This document shows positions 53,287 to 64,000 of a stretch of 64,000 nucleotides of DNA, piece after piece. This DNA is from Pseudoscleropodium purum. Lineage: Eukaryota; Streptophyta; Bryopsida; Hypnales; Brachytheciaceae. Below the pieces are notes generated by a model. It was not told the DNA's origin and ran no database searches. It worked only from the letters and a program-made list of their open reading frames with translations. The first letter of the stretch is position 1. Each line of letters begins with the position of its first letter. The DNA is taken from positions 26,703,063 through 26,767,062 of the forward strand of contig OZ017795.1 of assembly GCA_963969395.1 (NCBI GenBank), read 5' to 3'. Position numbers and translations under genes: made by a program.

Positions 53287-54300
53287 GTAGACGGACTTTT
53301 AAATTAATTTTTATTTCAATAAATCCAACTTTGGGTTGAGTTCAAACTCTAAGAGGTAAGTTTACATCAATTCGGAATTATAGATTTTATCCTAAGGATT
53401 TCCCAATTGCAAGATTGTGAATTATGAAACTCCCTATTACATATCAATAGAACTATTTATCACAATTTTATTCTACGCTTTTAATTCTTGAAGCTTTTGT
53501 CCAACATTTCTTTCTCCAATTGATTTTGTTTCATTCTTCAATCACCATATTAATTCCTTTGAACCTAATTGATCTTCACTCCAATGTAATGCAACAATTG
53601 GTTGCCAATATTTCTTCCTGATTGGTCCTTCTTAGCCATTGTATGCTCAATAATCTTGATTGGTTCTTCCTTCAACGTCACTTCCATCAGAGGTTCACTT
53701 CTTTAAATAAATTTTGATTGGCCATTCATTTATTCTCTCCAATTGTTCCAATTATAACTCCGACATTACAATCACAATTGATTAATTTTGCACAACAAAT
53801 CTTCACAGTTCTCTCAAATGTACTCAATTTACTCCAATGGATTTTAAATCCAATTCCAATTCAAGTATTATATGTTCTCCCAATCACTTTTTTTTACTCA
53901 CAAACAATTCTCCTATCAATAAAGCACACTTAGTTCTTTGTATAATCTCACTACAGGACTCAATCCAATTTAACAATTGGTTCCACTTCTTCACAATATC
54001 TCCTTTAGTTTTTAAAACATTTCACAATGGTTTTTAATAACTTTCACAATCCAACATGCTAATCAATCTCTCCAATTGGTTCACACAATATTCCAAACGC
54101 CATTAATCAACACTCCACAATTCATTCAATCACACTTGATCACACAATTTCACAACAATCTTTTTGCTCACGCACAATTTCACACAATTCCAAATTCTCC
54201 AATTGTCACACATAATCACAACACACAAACAAACTCATATTGATAATTTTCTACTATATTAATTACAAACACAAAATCACACACAATTGTTTTTACTTCT
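53287..54300 (+). repeat. Dispersed repeat C, copy 1 (CAATTG-rich)
   Basis: It begins TGTAGACGGACTTTTAAAT, and the first 600-700 bp align in the same orientation with 63222 to the window end. The sequence is crowded with CAATTG/TCCAATTG motifs. Where the other copy has CG (for example CGATTGACCGCTCG), this copy often has TG or CA, as expected from decay of methylated CpG. Terminal function (LTR or other) is not established. Confidence 0.6.
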
Positions 54301-55371
54301 AGTGATCGGAAGGAGTGCCTGCTTTACTGAGGTCAACTGAATATAATTGGGAGAAAATGCCAACTTAAATGCCTAGGCTAAACACCAATCCATATCTATC
54401 AATTGGTTGATTAAATGCCTATTGATATTTATAATCACGAGACTACACTCAATTCATAAAATACTACGTATATCCTCACTTCTAATTAGTAAAAGTTGTA
54501 AACTAACATCAAAACTACCAATTGAGCAAAAAAAAAAATACAAAATATTGACTACACTTAGCTAGTTATTTTCCTTAGAAAATCAACCTCCAAAAGTTAG
54601 ATTCTTAACTCTTTTGAATTTTAAGTATGTGCTAACTTTCAATGAGTTTTCAGCATAATAGACAAGGTTGACAATCTCTTTACACTAAAAATAGCCTTCT
54701 AAAGACAATGGCACAATCCATTTGGAATTTGGAATCTTTCTCCAAAATTTAGAATTTAGGACTAATGTAAAAAATCAAAATTTGTAGATTAGGATGAAAA
54801 TCTTAAATGATAAGATTACTATGTAGGAAAAGAGGGGGTATAAGTGCCCTTGAAAACATATATAAGGTCATTCAATCTTCTCTCAATTGATCCTTTCCTA
54901 GCCAATTTTTAGTTTTGTTACATTGTTGGGTCTATTTAGTTGGATTTTTGGCCATTTGGGGTCAAGTTGCCAATTTCTTGTGTTTTTGGAGCATTTCAAG
55001 CTCCTTTGATTGTATTTTTCAATGTCTTTTTGAAGAACATTGGGATCCCTTCACCATATGCCCTTGTGTGCACTTGTTTGAACTCTTGTCTCTAACTTTG
55101 TGAAGATTTTTGTTGAGTTTATTTGTTTTTACTAGTTAATTCTAGAACTACCCCTCATTGTTCCTTGGCAATGTTGCTTTGGGGGTCTTCTAACTTATGT
55201 AGTGAATTTCTAAACTACTAAGTAGAAAATTTCTTAATTGAGAAATCCTCTAGAGTTTGGATCTGTCGTACTAACTTGTTTGTATTCCTTGTTTTGCACT
55301 AACTATTGGTTGTACTAACTTGTAATTATTGGCATTCCTACATGTGATAAGCTCAAAGTCCTTGTTTCAAT
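54301..55371. other. AT-rich sequence, no gene seen
   Basis: A TATATAAGG-type TATA motif at about 54858-54866, followed by T-rich sequence with an open frame (54915-55103), could be an old retroelement promoter. No polyprotein motif supports this. Confidence 0.35.
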
Positions 55372-55684
55372 TGGATTAAAGCTTATAGAATTTACAAGAT
55401 TTACAAAATAATGGCAAAGCTTTGACTCTAATAGGTTGAAATTTGATAGAATTTAGAAGATTTACAAAGTAACAACATAGCTTTTACTCTAATAGATTGA
55501 AGTGTGATAGAATTTAAAGGGTTTACAAGGTACAAAGTAACGGCAAAGTTTTGACTCTAACAGATTGAAGTTTGATAGAATTTAGTAGACCAACAAAGTA
55601 ACAACAAAACTTTGATTCTAATGAGTTGAAGTTTGATAGAAATTAAAGGATTTACAAAGTAATGGCAAAACTTTGAATCTACTA
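55372..55684 (+). repeat. Tandem repeat, about 62-bp unit, five copies
   Basis: The units have the form TTGAAGTTTGATAGAATTTA..GGATTTACAAAGTAAYRRCAAARCTTTGAYTCTAAT. They start near 55373, 55435, 55496, 55565 and 55626. Unit length varies between 60 and 69 bp. There is no coding content. Confidence 0.8.
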
Positions 55685-56004
55685 AAATCTATAAGGCTCG
55701 GTATTTACTATTTTACTTATGAACTAAATCGCCAAATTTAGTTTCCAAAACCTCACTTGACTACTTGAGTTCACCACATTTTGTTTCCAAAAGATACCAA
55801 TCACATGTAGAATTGCCTAGGACCCAAGAAATAGGTTTCCCTTCTTTAGTTTTTTTTGTATGCATTGCTAGACATCAAAAATCAAATCAAATATTGTACT
55901 GAAAATATAGACCCCCTTAAGCCAAAGTAGAGGGCCAACTACCAACTACTAGTAATAGCCAATTAGGTACTGGCAGCTAGCCAAGGGGCAGGAGTTAGGG
56001 ATGT

Positions 56005-56152
56005 CACTGGAAGAAACCTATGTCGAAGTTGACGAATTTTTCTAGACACCCAATGTAATAAGTCATGTTATAGTGGATGTAATTGTTGACATAAAAACAA
56101 AGCTTGTTACATTGAATGTCTAGGAAAATCCATCAACTTAGACACATGAAAA
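56005..56152. mobile_element. Diverged CACTA-type hairpin MITE
   Basis: The left end CACTGGAAGAAACCTATGTC and internal CAATGTAATAAG face CTTGTTACATTG and TAAGTTGATGGATTTTCCTA (reversed). This is the same plan and motifs as the 26235 element, including GTTGACATAAAAACA. The right terminus is decayed, and no target duplication can be read. Confidence 0.55.
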
Positions 56153-56209
56153 TCCAAAAAAATACATGCTCCTTCTAGTATTTAGGGAAGCTAGGGACTT
56201 GAGGATCTA

Positions 56210-56352
56210 GGAGTTGGAGAGCTAGGGGTTTAGAGAAGCTAAAGACTCTGGGGAGTTGGGGAGCTAGGGATTTGGAGAAGCTAAAGATTTTGGGGAGTTG
56301 GGGAGCCAAGGGTTTGGGGAAGCTAAAGACTTTGGAAAATTGGGGAGTTGGA
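56210..56352 (+). repeat. G-rich 42-bp tandem repeat
   Basis: Units start at 56210, 56252 and 56294, with a partial fourth at 56336. The core is GGAGTTGGGGAGCTAGGG followed by TTTGGAGAAGCTAAAGA. The exact 42-nt spacing and few differences indicate a recent array. One strand is nearly all purine, with repeated GGGG runs. Confidence 0.85.
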
Positions 56353-59300
56353 AAAGTGGGTTCTAAATCAAACTTTCTATATCTAATAGAGTAGAAGTAG
56401 AGGGGATAGAGTAGAATAGGGGGGCACTAGTAGAAGAGAGAAAATACTAGTAGAATAGGGAGAAAGAAACCATAGCACTAAGAAGTCTCTACAAAATGTC
56501 AAACCTTGCTTTCATTCATGTAAACCGCTCCAAACTCAAGAAATTCAAGTGCAAGTGAAGGTTAGAAGAGAAGCAAAGGTGTCTTTGAAGTTGAATTTAG
56601 GAATCAAATAGGATTAGGGAAAAATCCAAAAGAAGTCATTTGGACTATAATCTGAAGGAAGATTAGGCAAATAATTGACTAAGATAGGGATAGGAGGGGT
56701 TCAAAGCCAATTATTGTCTCAAAAATTATATCCAATATTTTTGTTTTTATCAAAAGTCAACATTTAGGATAAAAGAATGGAAGGAAAATAGTCTTAGAAG
56801 AAAAGAAGAGGTAGAGGAAAAAGAAATGAATAAGTTCAAAAATTTGCAAACTTGTATTAAAACCGCATTTTTAAGTAGAGAGCAAAATTACAAGAAAAAT
56901 TTGAATAAGGCAAATGATAGGGATTTTGAAGGGATATTTAATCACCTCATAGATGAGGCCCAATCCAAGGTAAGCCACTAACTACTCCAATTTCTATTCA
57001 ATTTCCTTCATAAGCCATTTTAACACTTAGCCATATTACAAGGGCAAGTCATAGTTTTAAGACTAGGTTTTTCCAAGGTCTAGATAAAAAAATCTTATAA
57101 AGTTTGTTTAAAGGTTTTCAAAAATTGTATTGCAATTAGAAATCGGAGTCAAATTGGAAAAGATATTAGGAAATGAAGTTTAAATCTAATTTGGATGAAA
57201 ATTAGTAACTTTCATTTAAAGGGAACAAGAATAGAAACTGGAATAGGGTTATAAATTTAGAGGTATACAAAAAACTAAAATTCATTTTAAATTGTAGATG
57301 GGTAGAAAATAGCGGATGAAGTTTTGAAGTACCAATTAGCGGTCAAACTTCATCCATTCATAACTTTTATTAAAAAATTTCAAATGCAAATTTCTTTAGT
57401 AATCCAATTAATAAATATTAGACTCTACAACCAAATTTAAAAGTCTAAAAATAGTAAATTGACAAAAAAAATCTTGAACCTTAGGAAAGAGGTAGAAAGT
57501 AGAATAGAACCTTTTAAAGACAACCAAGTAGAAATTTAAAGTTAGAATTAAATAGAATGATCTTAGAAGAATTCATAACAATCTCAAACTCAAGAAAATA
57601 TTCAAAACCCCAATAGTTATTAAAGGATGAAGTTCAATTCAAGAAATGGATAAAGTCAATTGAAAAGTATTCATATAAGTCTAAACTTGTAACATAAAGA
57701 GAAATTAGTAAAACTTAAAGCCACTATTTTAAATTCAAAATCAATTGAAATAGGAAAGGTGTCAAAAAGTGTGGATGAAGTTTACATAGCCTCTTAAAGG
57801 CTTAAACTTCATCTATTTATAACTCCTTGTAGGAACGTCCAATTCTAGCAAATTTTTTGTTTTGGGAAATGACGTGACCTAAACTACAACTTAGGGGAGA
57901 TTAAAATTAGATTGTAGTTATTATAATTAGAAAATCACAACAACCTAAAGACTTTGGATTGTTTAGGATTAGTCTTTGTAATTAAGGTAGTTTTTGGTGA
58001 TTTCTTAGTGAATTTGTAGAACTTAAGAACTTAGAAAAGATCCATTGCTTTGAAGGCACAATGGACTGACATTAGGTACCCATTAGGATTAAAATTCAAA
58101 TATAAAAATCAAGTTGTGCTCGTGAATTTACCAAGGATAGATAAATAAACACTTACAGCACACATATACACACATGCAAATAGACCCTTATTGTCTTCGA
58201 CACCATATTAAACCATGAGGGGGAAAATAACAAGTTGTCACCCCATGAAGACAAATTACACTAAAGTTGCAAATTTTTTTGCCAAATACATACTATACCA
58301 TTAGAAGAGATTTAAGTTCTTTAGAAGGGAATGAATTCTTTTGAGTTCTCAAATTGTGGAAACTTGCTATAGCAGTTGTTTGACGTAGAACAATGACTAT
58401 CACATCATATAAAAATAAAAAATTTCAACCTTTCATTCTTTTAAAAAAAATTCTTCTAAAATCGGTCATTTTTTAACTATTGGGGGAATAGCAAAGGAAA
58501 TGGGCATGAAATGGCCCTCCCAAATCCCCTTAAATCTTTTAATGCTAAAACACATTACCCAAATGGAAAATCAACAAGTATCCAAAAGTGGCTCTCATGA
58601 TGACTTTGTAAGTGTCATGTGAGTTTGAATTAGTAGGCAATGTAGCATAAAAGAATTCTATATTCAAAAGTGTTGAATTGTTTGTTGTAGAAAACTAGTT
58701 AGCATATTTAAACAATGACCGCTTTAACTGATGTGATGCCCTCAACCTACATGTTGGTCATCTATTTACTAGATTTAGTTGTGTAGATTGTTGAGGTGGC
58801 AATTACCATTGATATCATGGTTCTTGGACATAACAAGCAGCCTAAATTCTTTTGTCACGGTGTCTTGTGATTGGTGCATTCGTCTCATTGTATGGAATAC
58901 TAAATGGATGGTGATCTTGTCCCTCAATGTCGATGTCAACCTCTTCTACTCCTACATTATTCAGCACTACTTCACTTGTCTAGCTAGACAAAACTAATTT
59001 AAGATTTGAACATCCTGTAATCACATCCTCTTCTGAGGTGGGTGGCCATTATATACTGGAAACTACATTATCCGTGAATTTTTGTAGCACTGCCAGTCCA
59101 ACTACTTGAGTTTCTTTTTGTTGAAGCTCCAACCATGTCTGTATAAGAGCTTGTCATCTTTGACATTCTCACTATTATCTATTTTGCCAATCTTTTGTGC
59201 TTTTTTTGCAATCTCATATGTGCATCACTGTTGCCACTGTATTGTTTGTGATCAACAATTGGAGACTAATTTTTGCACACCCAAGTCACACCTTCCTTTG

Positions 59301-59404
59301 CCTACCTTTCAAAGCCTCCTAAATGAGGTGTTTTCTTATTCTAATTTTGAAATTAAAGTAAGACATTACCTTAAGGCCCAATTGTTCCATCTCATAAATC
59401 CATG
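56353..59404. other. AT-rich intergenic sequence, no intact gene
   Basis: GGATGAAGTTT..AAACTTCATC hairpin motifs occur twice (near 57315-57357 and 57773-57822), suggesting an old duplication of about 460 bp. On the minus strand near 58880-58960 a frame reads EGQDHHPFSIPYNETNAPIT, possibly a transposon fragment, but I cannot name its family. Confidence 0.35.
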
Positions 59405-59515
59405 CACTATAAGAAACTCGTGTTTTAGGTGACAGATTTTAGGTGACATTCAGTATAACAACCTATGTTTAAATGTCAACAATAATGTCTATCATAACAT
59501 CTTGATGTTCCATGT
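59405..59515 (+). mobile_element. Left half of a CACTA-type MITE
   Basis: CACTATAAGAAACTCGTGTT, GGTGACAGATTTTAGGTGACA and TGTCAACAATAATGTC match the left arm of the 26235 element. The right arm is missing; the sequence changes near 59515. Confidence 0.65.
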
Positions 59516-59692
59516 TTTTTTTTGTCTCCATTGCCTTTTATATGTCATATCAATATAGTTTCTTCGAGTATGCCTCTGAAATAAATTCATGTAAATCCCC
59601 ACCTCAAGGTAATACCCAACCATTCATAATCTAAATGTTTTTCCACCACATAGGGGTTCCATCTAATAAAGCAATTCACAGATATAGTAGTC

Positions 59693-62600
59693 ATGAGAGA
59701 AAACGATGAAGATGTACCTATAATTTTTCTAGTAGGAATAGATAGGCTTTCTTATATGTTGGTACTAAGGTTAAATCTTAGGTTTAAACTTAAGTCTGAT
59801 TCTTTTCATCTAAATGAAGACATTTTTGATCTCGACTCTAGAAACCTTACTTACATTGTCAGACAACTACCATATTCAATTGAAGAAAATACAATGAAGA
59901 GCCTCAAGGCTGAAAGATACAAGGCTTACGGAGTCGCTAATATAGTTGAGTCCAACTCTAGAAGTACTAGACCCGTCCAATCCCTTAGTCCTCTTTAGCT
60001 TCCTTTCAAACTCCACTTTTGAACCATATCAAAGTTGAGCCTTGATTGCACTTTGTCACCATCCTCAATTCAGATTCAGAAGCAAACTCTCTTGAACCAA
60101 ACTTGAATTTGGAGACTCCTTCTTTGGCTGCAATTTTGGCTACCAATCCTATATTTATATTAATATTGACCACTAATCCAAGTGTCTCTAGTGGGTCAAG
60201 AGCATCTGTAATTGATTGGTTGAGAGGATTGCATAATTTGAAAGGATATAGGAAAGTCTTGTCCCAATTAGACTATGATAGTATACAAATTAAAAAAGTG
60301 ATAGTATTACCTCCGTCTTTCAATGGCTACATCATATTTGAATTGCTTGCAATTGATACTAGTGGCATCTCATCTCAACCAAAACAAATGGCTAGCTTGG
60401 ATAAGTGGTATAATGGTTATGTTTGGTTGAAGATAGTGACCACAAATATAGTCAATCAAATGGGTTTGTCTTTTTGAAAATCTAACTACCTAGGGCACCT
60501 TTGGTGTGTGAATTCTAAGTGCAAGTTTTTGAATTGTATACATTGAATGAAGGAAGTCAATGAATTAGAATAGAAAGGTCTTTTGCCAACAACACTTGAT
60601 GTTGGACAACCGCATCTATTAGGTTTGACTTTGATATGCAAGATTTGCAAAAAGCCTCCAACATGTATTGTGCAATGTACTATGCAAGTATATAATGTGG
60701 CAAAAAATTATACACTAACTAAGGCATTTGTTCATCTCGGAAGTTAAGCACATTTGGTAAAAGACAAAAAACTAAAAGACATGCAAGAGAGAACATGAGC
60801 TCTAATTAGAATGCTTTCGGCTACGAATTCTTCAATTGTCATGAAGGCTACAAAGGAACTTCTAAGAGGCTTACTTTTGTGTCCAAAAAGAGAGTAGTGA
60901 AAGGCCATGGACTTTGATGATTAGGTATTGGTCTTGGAAAAATGTAAGTACTTGAGTTCTCTAAGTAGATAGAACAAGGTAATTTCCTTCAAGTACTTGA
61001 GAAACTTCGGAGTGATTGATCACATAACTAGGTTGAGGGGGTTCAACACAAGGACATTTGTATAAGAAAGTAAATTTCTTGGTCAAAGGACGGATGTAAA
61101 TAAGGTATTTGTTTTTAAGATGTTCGAACTAGATCTAAGAAGTGGAGTTGATTTGGTGAAGCATATGCAAATGGGTAGAGATCTTCAAGAAATTTGGTTG
61201 ATATTTGATTATATTACGTGTATTAAAGACTTAACAACCATGACATGCCATGTCTATGACTCAGCTTGTTATCATATTATGACAATTGCATGTTGCGACA
61301 TGTGACCTTAGGATTGTATAGCTGAAGTTCTTTTCTAGAAGAACTTGAAATTTAGTTCTCAAACAACAAAGTGTAGTAGAGATTCAATTCATTTTTTCCT
61401 TTGAGTACGTACTAGATTCAAGAAATTTGGGACGACACTACATTCGGATTGCAACACTAAATACATGCATCCAAATTACACTCTTTTTTTATGATTTTAT
61501 AGTACAAAGTAGCACAGACCCTAAAAAGATGTAATATAGGTTTTGTATTTCTTTGATTGCAAGATCTTACTATGTCTAAGAAAACTAAAATGCCATTGTG
61601 CAACTTAGCAAAAACAATCCATAATAAGTGGCTTCAACAATTGGGAAATCTTGGAAACGATTTATACATAGCCATCATTGATGATTTTGTGGGAACATTT
61701 ATACAAATGGTAAAGTATTATTAGTACCTAAAAGAAAATCAAACAAGGACTAGGCTAAAAAAGGAAGAACTCCTCCTATGAATTGCACAATGTTTGGCAC
61801 AAAGAACTCAAAAATCTAAAATCTCTCATTGTAGTTATTTCAAATATTCCAGGAATTGAAGAATTTAATGGTAGAAAATCCCATCTAAAAAGTCAAAAAG
61901 TGTTTGGATCACAAAAGAACAAGGTTGACATGCCTTTTAGCTGCAATTTTTGATTCTCTCATCTACGTATCTAAACAAGGGCTTCCTAAGTGACAACAAA
62001 TGCAAATGAACTCAATTTGATTTTAGAAGAGCTTGCAACACCTATGGATATGAAAGTCTATGATTCAATGTCAATTGACAAAAATCTTAAATAGCCTAGT
62101 CCTTGTGACTAGACTCATGTGTTAGCAATCTAAGACAATATGTGTAATGGGGCGCAATGGCAGATTGTCCAATTAGCAAAAACATTAGCAAAAATATATT
62201 TTGCACTTCAACAATTACAAAAAAGAACTGCATTGTCAAAATAATTCAAAACAACATTGCAATAGCTACACCGACATATACAAGTGAAATGGTGAATTAC
62301 AAGAAGAATTCATATGAAAGCTCAAAGTTTTAGTTCTGCAAGTATGACATCAAATGATGTATAAAAGGATCACGACACAAGTGGATGTTATTTGTGCTAC
62401 TTATGCTCGCCATTTGGCGGGTCCAAATAGGTACAAAAATTTTTAAGGCTAAAATCTTAGCTCTTGAATCCGCTAGTTTTATGCTTCAACAATGGCAAGA
62501 TATTTCATCTTAATGACTTTGGCAAAGAAAAAGGCATAGACCTTGTTCATGCCTATCCTACTCCATCATCACTAGATGAGCATTCCAAGATTCAAGTGGA

Positions 62601-62712
62601 TGAAGTTGTTTGTAGGAACCCTAAAGCACCAACAACAAAACAACAAAACAATTGCGCTTTCAAAGGATTACTATGGTTCCCCATCCAAGATTTGGTTGTA
62701 CTGCTTTTTTGA
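59693..62712 (+). pseudogene. Degenerate plant transposase-like gene, about 3 kb
   Basis: Open pieces in several plus-strand frames line up as one decayed intronless gene. Near 60220-60475 is a block YRKVLSQLDYDSIQIKKVI then VLPPSFNGYIIFEL; at 60490-60710 a Cys-rich part (CVNSKCKFL, CKICKKPPTC) that may bind zinc. At 60985-61305 are KYLRNFGVID, DVNKVFVFKMFEL and GVDLVKHMQMGRDL, then CHVYDSACYHIMTIACCDM. At 61575-61720 comes AKTIHNKWLQQLGNLGNDLY then IAIIDDF, and near 61850-61930 IPGIEEFNGRKSHLK and KVFGSQKNKVDMPF. From memory these blocks, in this order, recur in a repetitive plant protein family that looks MULE-like; the superfamily is unproven. TAG/TAA stops and frameshifts throughout (for example where VLF.KNL would carry Trp) show it is inactive. 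The ends of the element are not resolved. Confidence 0.6.
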
Positions 62713-63221
62713 ATTTAGGGATACAACCTTGAAATGAAGATTACATGCTAACAATTTTGTCTTTCCCAAAGTACACATGCCCAAATTTCAAAGAGATGAA
62801 GTTGAGTTGTTTGGATAAGTGTGGAAGTTGGGCAAACTGTAAACATTTTTATTACATCTTCATTGTAATTTGTAGTCTAAAATGCACGATAGATGTCTTC
62901 ATCTATGCTACTTGTTTTAGCTTTAATGAAGTGAAGCAAGTTCTACTTAGTGAAATCCTAAATCATTTGGGAAAAATTAGGTTTTCTTTTCAGCTAAAAA
63001 TGATTTTCTTTCTATTTTTATAAGTCTATTATGTACCCATGAATGAAGATGTAGTGAGACTAAAATGGTCACTACTTGCATTACATTAAATTCACTTGAT
63101 TTAAAACTACAAAACAATGGTGTCCCTCTCTCTAAATGCATGATGGTCTACATTTGAAGTGTTTGAATCGTGTGAACTTTTTTGAGCCGTTTAAATTGTG
63201 TCTTTCTTTTACTCACAACTT
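62713..63221. other. AT-rich sequence after the transposase relic
   Basis: The open frame 62745-63023 (92 codons) has no recognisable content and may be residual transposon sequence. No other feature is supported. Confidence 0.35.
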
Positions 63222-64000
63222 GTAGACGGATTTTTAAATCAATTTCTATTTCAGTAAATCCACCTATGGGTTGAGTTCGAACTCTAGGAGGTAAATTTAC
63301 ATCAATTCGGAATTCCAAAGTTTATCCTATAGATTTACCAATTGCAAAATTGTGAATTATACGATTTCCTATTATGTATCAATAATCTATAGTTGTAGAA
63401 CTGCTTATCACAATTATATTCTATGCTTTAATTCTTCAAGCTTTCCTCCAATGATTTTTCCTCCAATTGCTTTTGCTCCAATCTTTGATCACCAAGTTTA
63501 TTTCTTTAAATCCAATTGATCTTCTCTTCAATATACCACAACAATCGGCTGCTTATATTTCTTCCCGACCGATCTTCTCAACCACAACATATTCTCATAT
63601 TCCCAATTGATTCTTCCTTCAGAGCCACTTCCATCACAAGTTCAATTCTTCCAATAAATTCCGATTGACCGCTCGTTTATTTTCTCCAATTGTTTAATTT
63701 ACAATTTCAACATTATAGTCACAATTGATTATACTTACTCAACCAATCTTCACAATTTGCTCAGTGCAATCTTCCCAATCGATATTCATGCTTCAATTTC
63801 TCCTAATTCATTACGTTCTTATAATCACTCAACAGCTTCTTCACAATTACAATCTCGATTGATTTCCAATTCAATTTGAACAATACTCATTCTTCCGATC
63901 GCTCATCCGGATCAACATACAATTTCCTATCGGTAATCAATTTCCACTTCCGCATACACTCCAGCTTATCACTTAATTTAAATTAACAATTGTTTATGCT
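63222..64000 (+). repeat. Dispersed repeat C, copy 2 (runs off the window)
   Basis: It begins TTGTAGACGGATTTTTAAAT and is collinear with 53287 onward (TGGGTTGAGTTCRAACTCTA, TTTACATCAATTCGGAATT). It keeps more CG dinucleotides (CCGACCGATC, CAATCGATA, TTCCGATCGCTCATCCGGAT) than copy 1, so it is younger or less decayed. Confidence 0.6.

Noticed and set aside
53287..64000. Repeat C copies as the two LTRs of a 10-kb retrotransposon
   Set aside because: They are direct repeats starting with TG, but no primer-binding site, polypurine tract or gag/pol motif is visible between them. The interior carries a DNA-transposase-like relic and MITEs, and divergence between the copies is high.

Overview
The window reads as nuclear DNA of a land plant. 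It is strongly AT-rich, gene-poor and full of decayed transposable elements. Its genes have GT-AG introns, telobox-like AAACCCTAA motifs near gene starts, and plant-type products: a 13-exon family 1 glycoside hydrolase and a secreted EG45/plant natriuretic peptide-like protein. Relics of a piggyBac-type transposase and of a second, zinc-finger-like transposase make a non-seed plant (bryophyte, lycophyte or fern) my best guess, but the sequence alone does not settle the taxon.

Four genes are supported. (1) A small two-exon gene at 2891-3560 (+) encodes a 96-residue protein I do not recognise. (2) An EG45-like secreted protein lies at 16826-17864 (+), with a TATA box, a 5'UTR intron and a signal peptide. 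(3) A small acidic multi-exon protein lies at 31744-30423 (-), possibly with a 15-nt microexon. (4) A complete beta-glucosidase-like GH1 gene lies at 39940-34129 (-); its 13 exons join in frame to 509 residues. Weaker candidates are an SKP1-like fragment (2073-2228), an orphan first exon (14544-14591) and a possible gene start at 19958 (-). No operon-like link exists; the genes are independent units.

The rest is repeats. A piggyBac-like transposase relic lies at about 20713-21770 (-). TTAA-flanked short elements with CCC(C)TAAA ends lie at 32247-32467 and 45083-46028, with a worn relative at about 10479-11997, suggesting a piggyBac family with derived MITEs. CACTA-type hairpin MITEs lie at 8681-8885 and 26235-26430 (3-bp target duplications), with partial copies near 56005 and 59405. 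A Stowaway-like element (10899-11469) sits inside the worn piggyBac-like copy. A Harbinger-like MITE (51186-51528) has TAA duplications. Two TAAGGTRGGTAC-ended elements lie in opposite orientation (46749-47023 and about 50315-50594). A 3.9-kb inverted repeat (41006-44884) carries a further nested element. A transposase relic of about 3 kb occupies 59693-62712. Tandem repeats lie at 12.6, 32.5, 37.8-38.2 (inside a GH1 intron), 43.8, 55.4 and 56.2 kb.

The long stretches between these are AT-rich, with no coding signal I can support.
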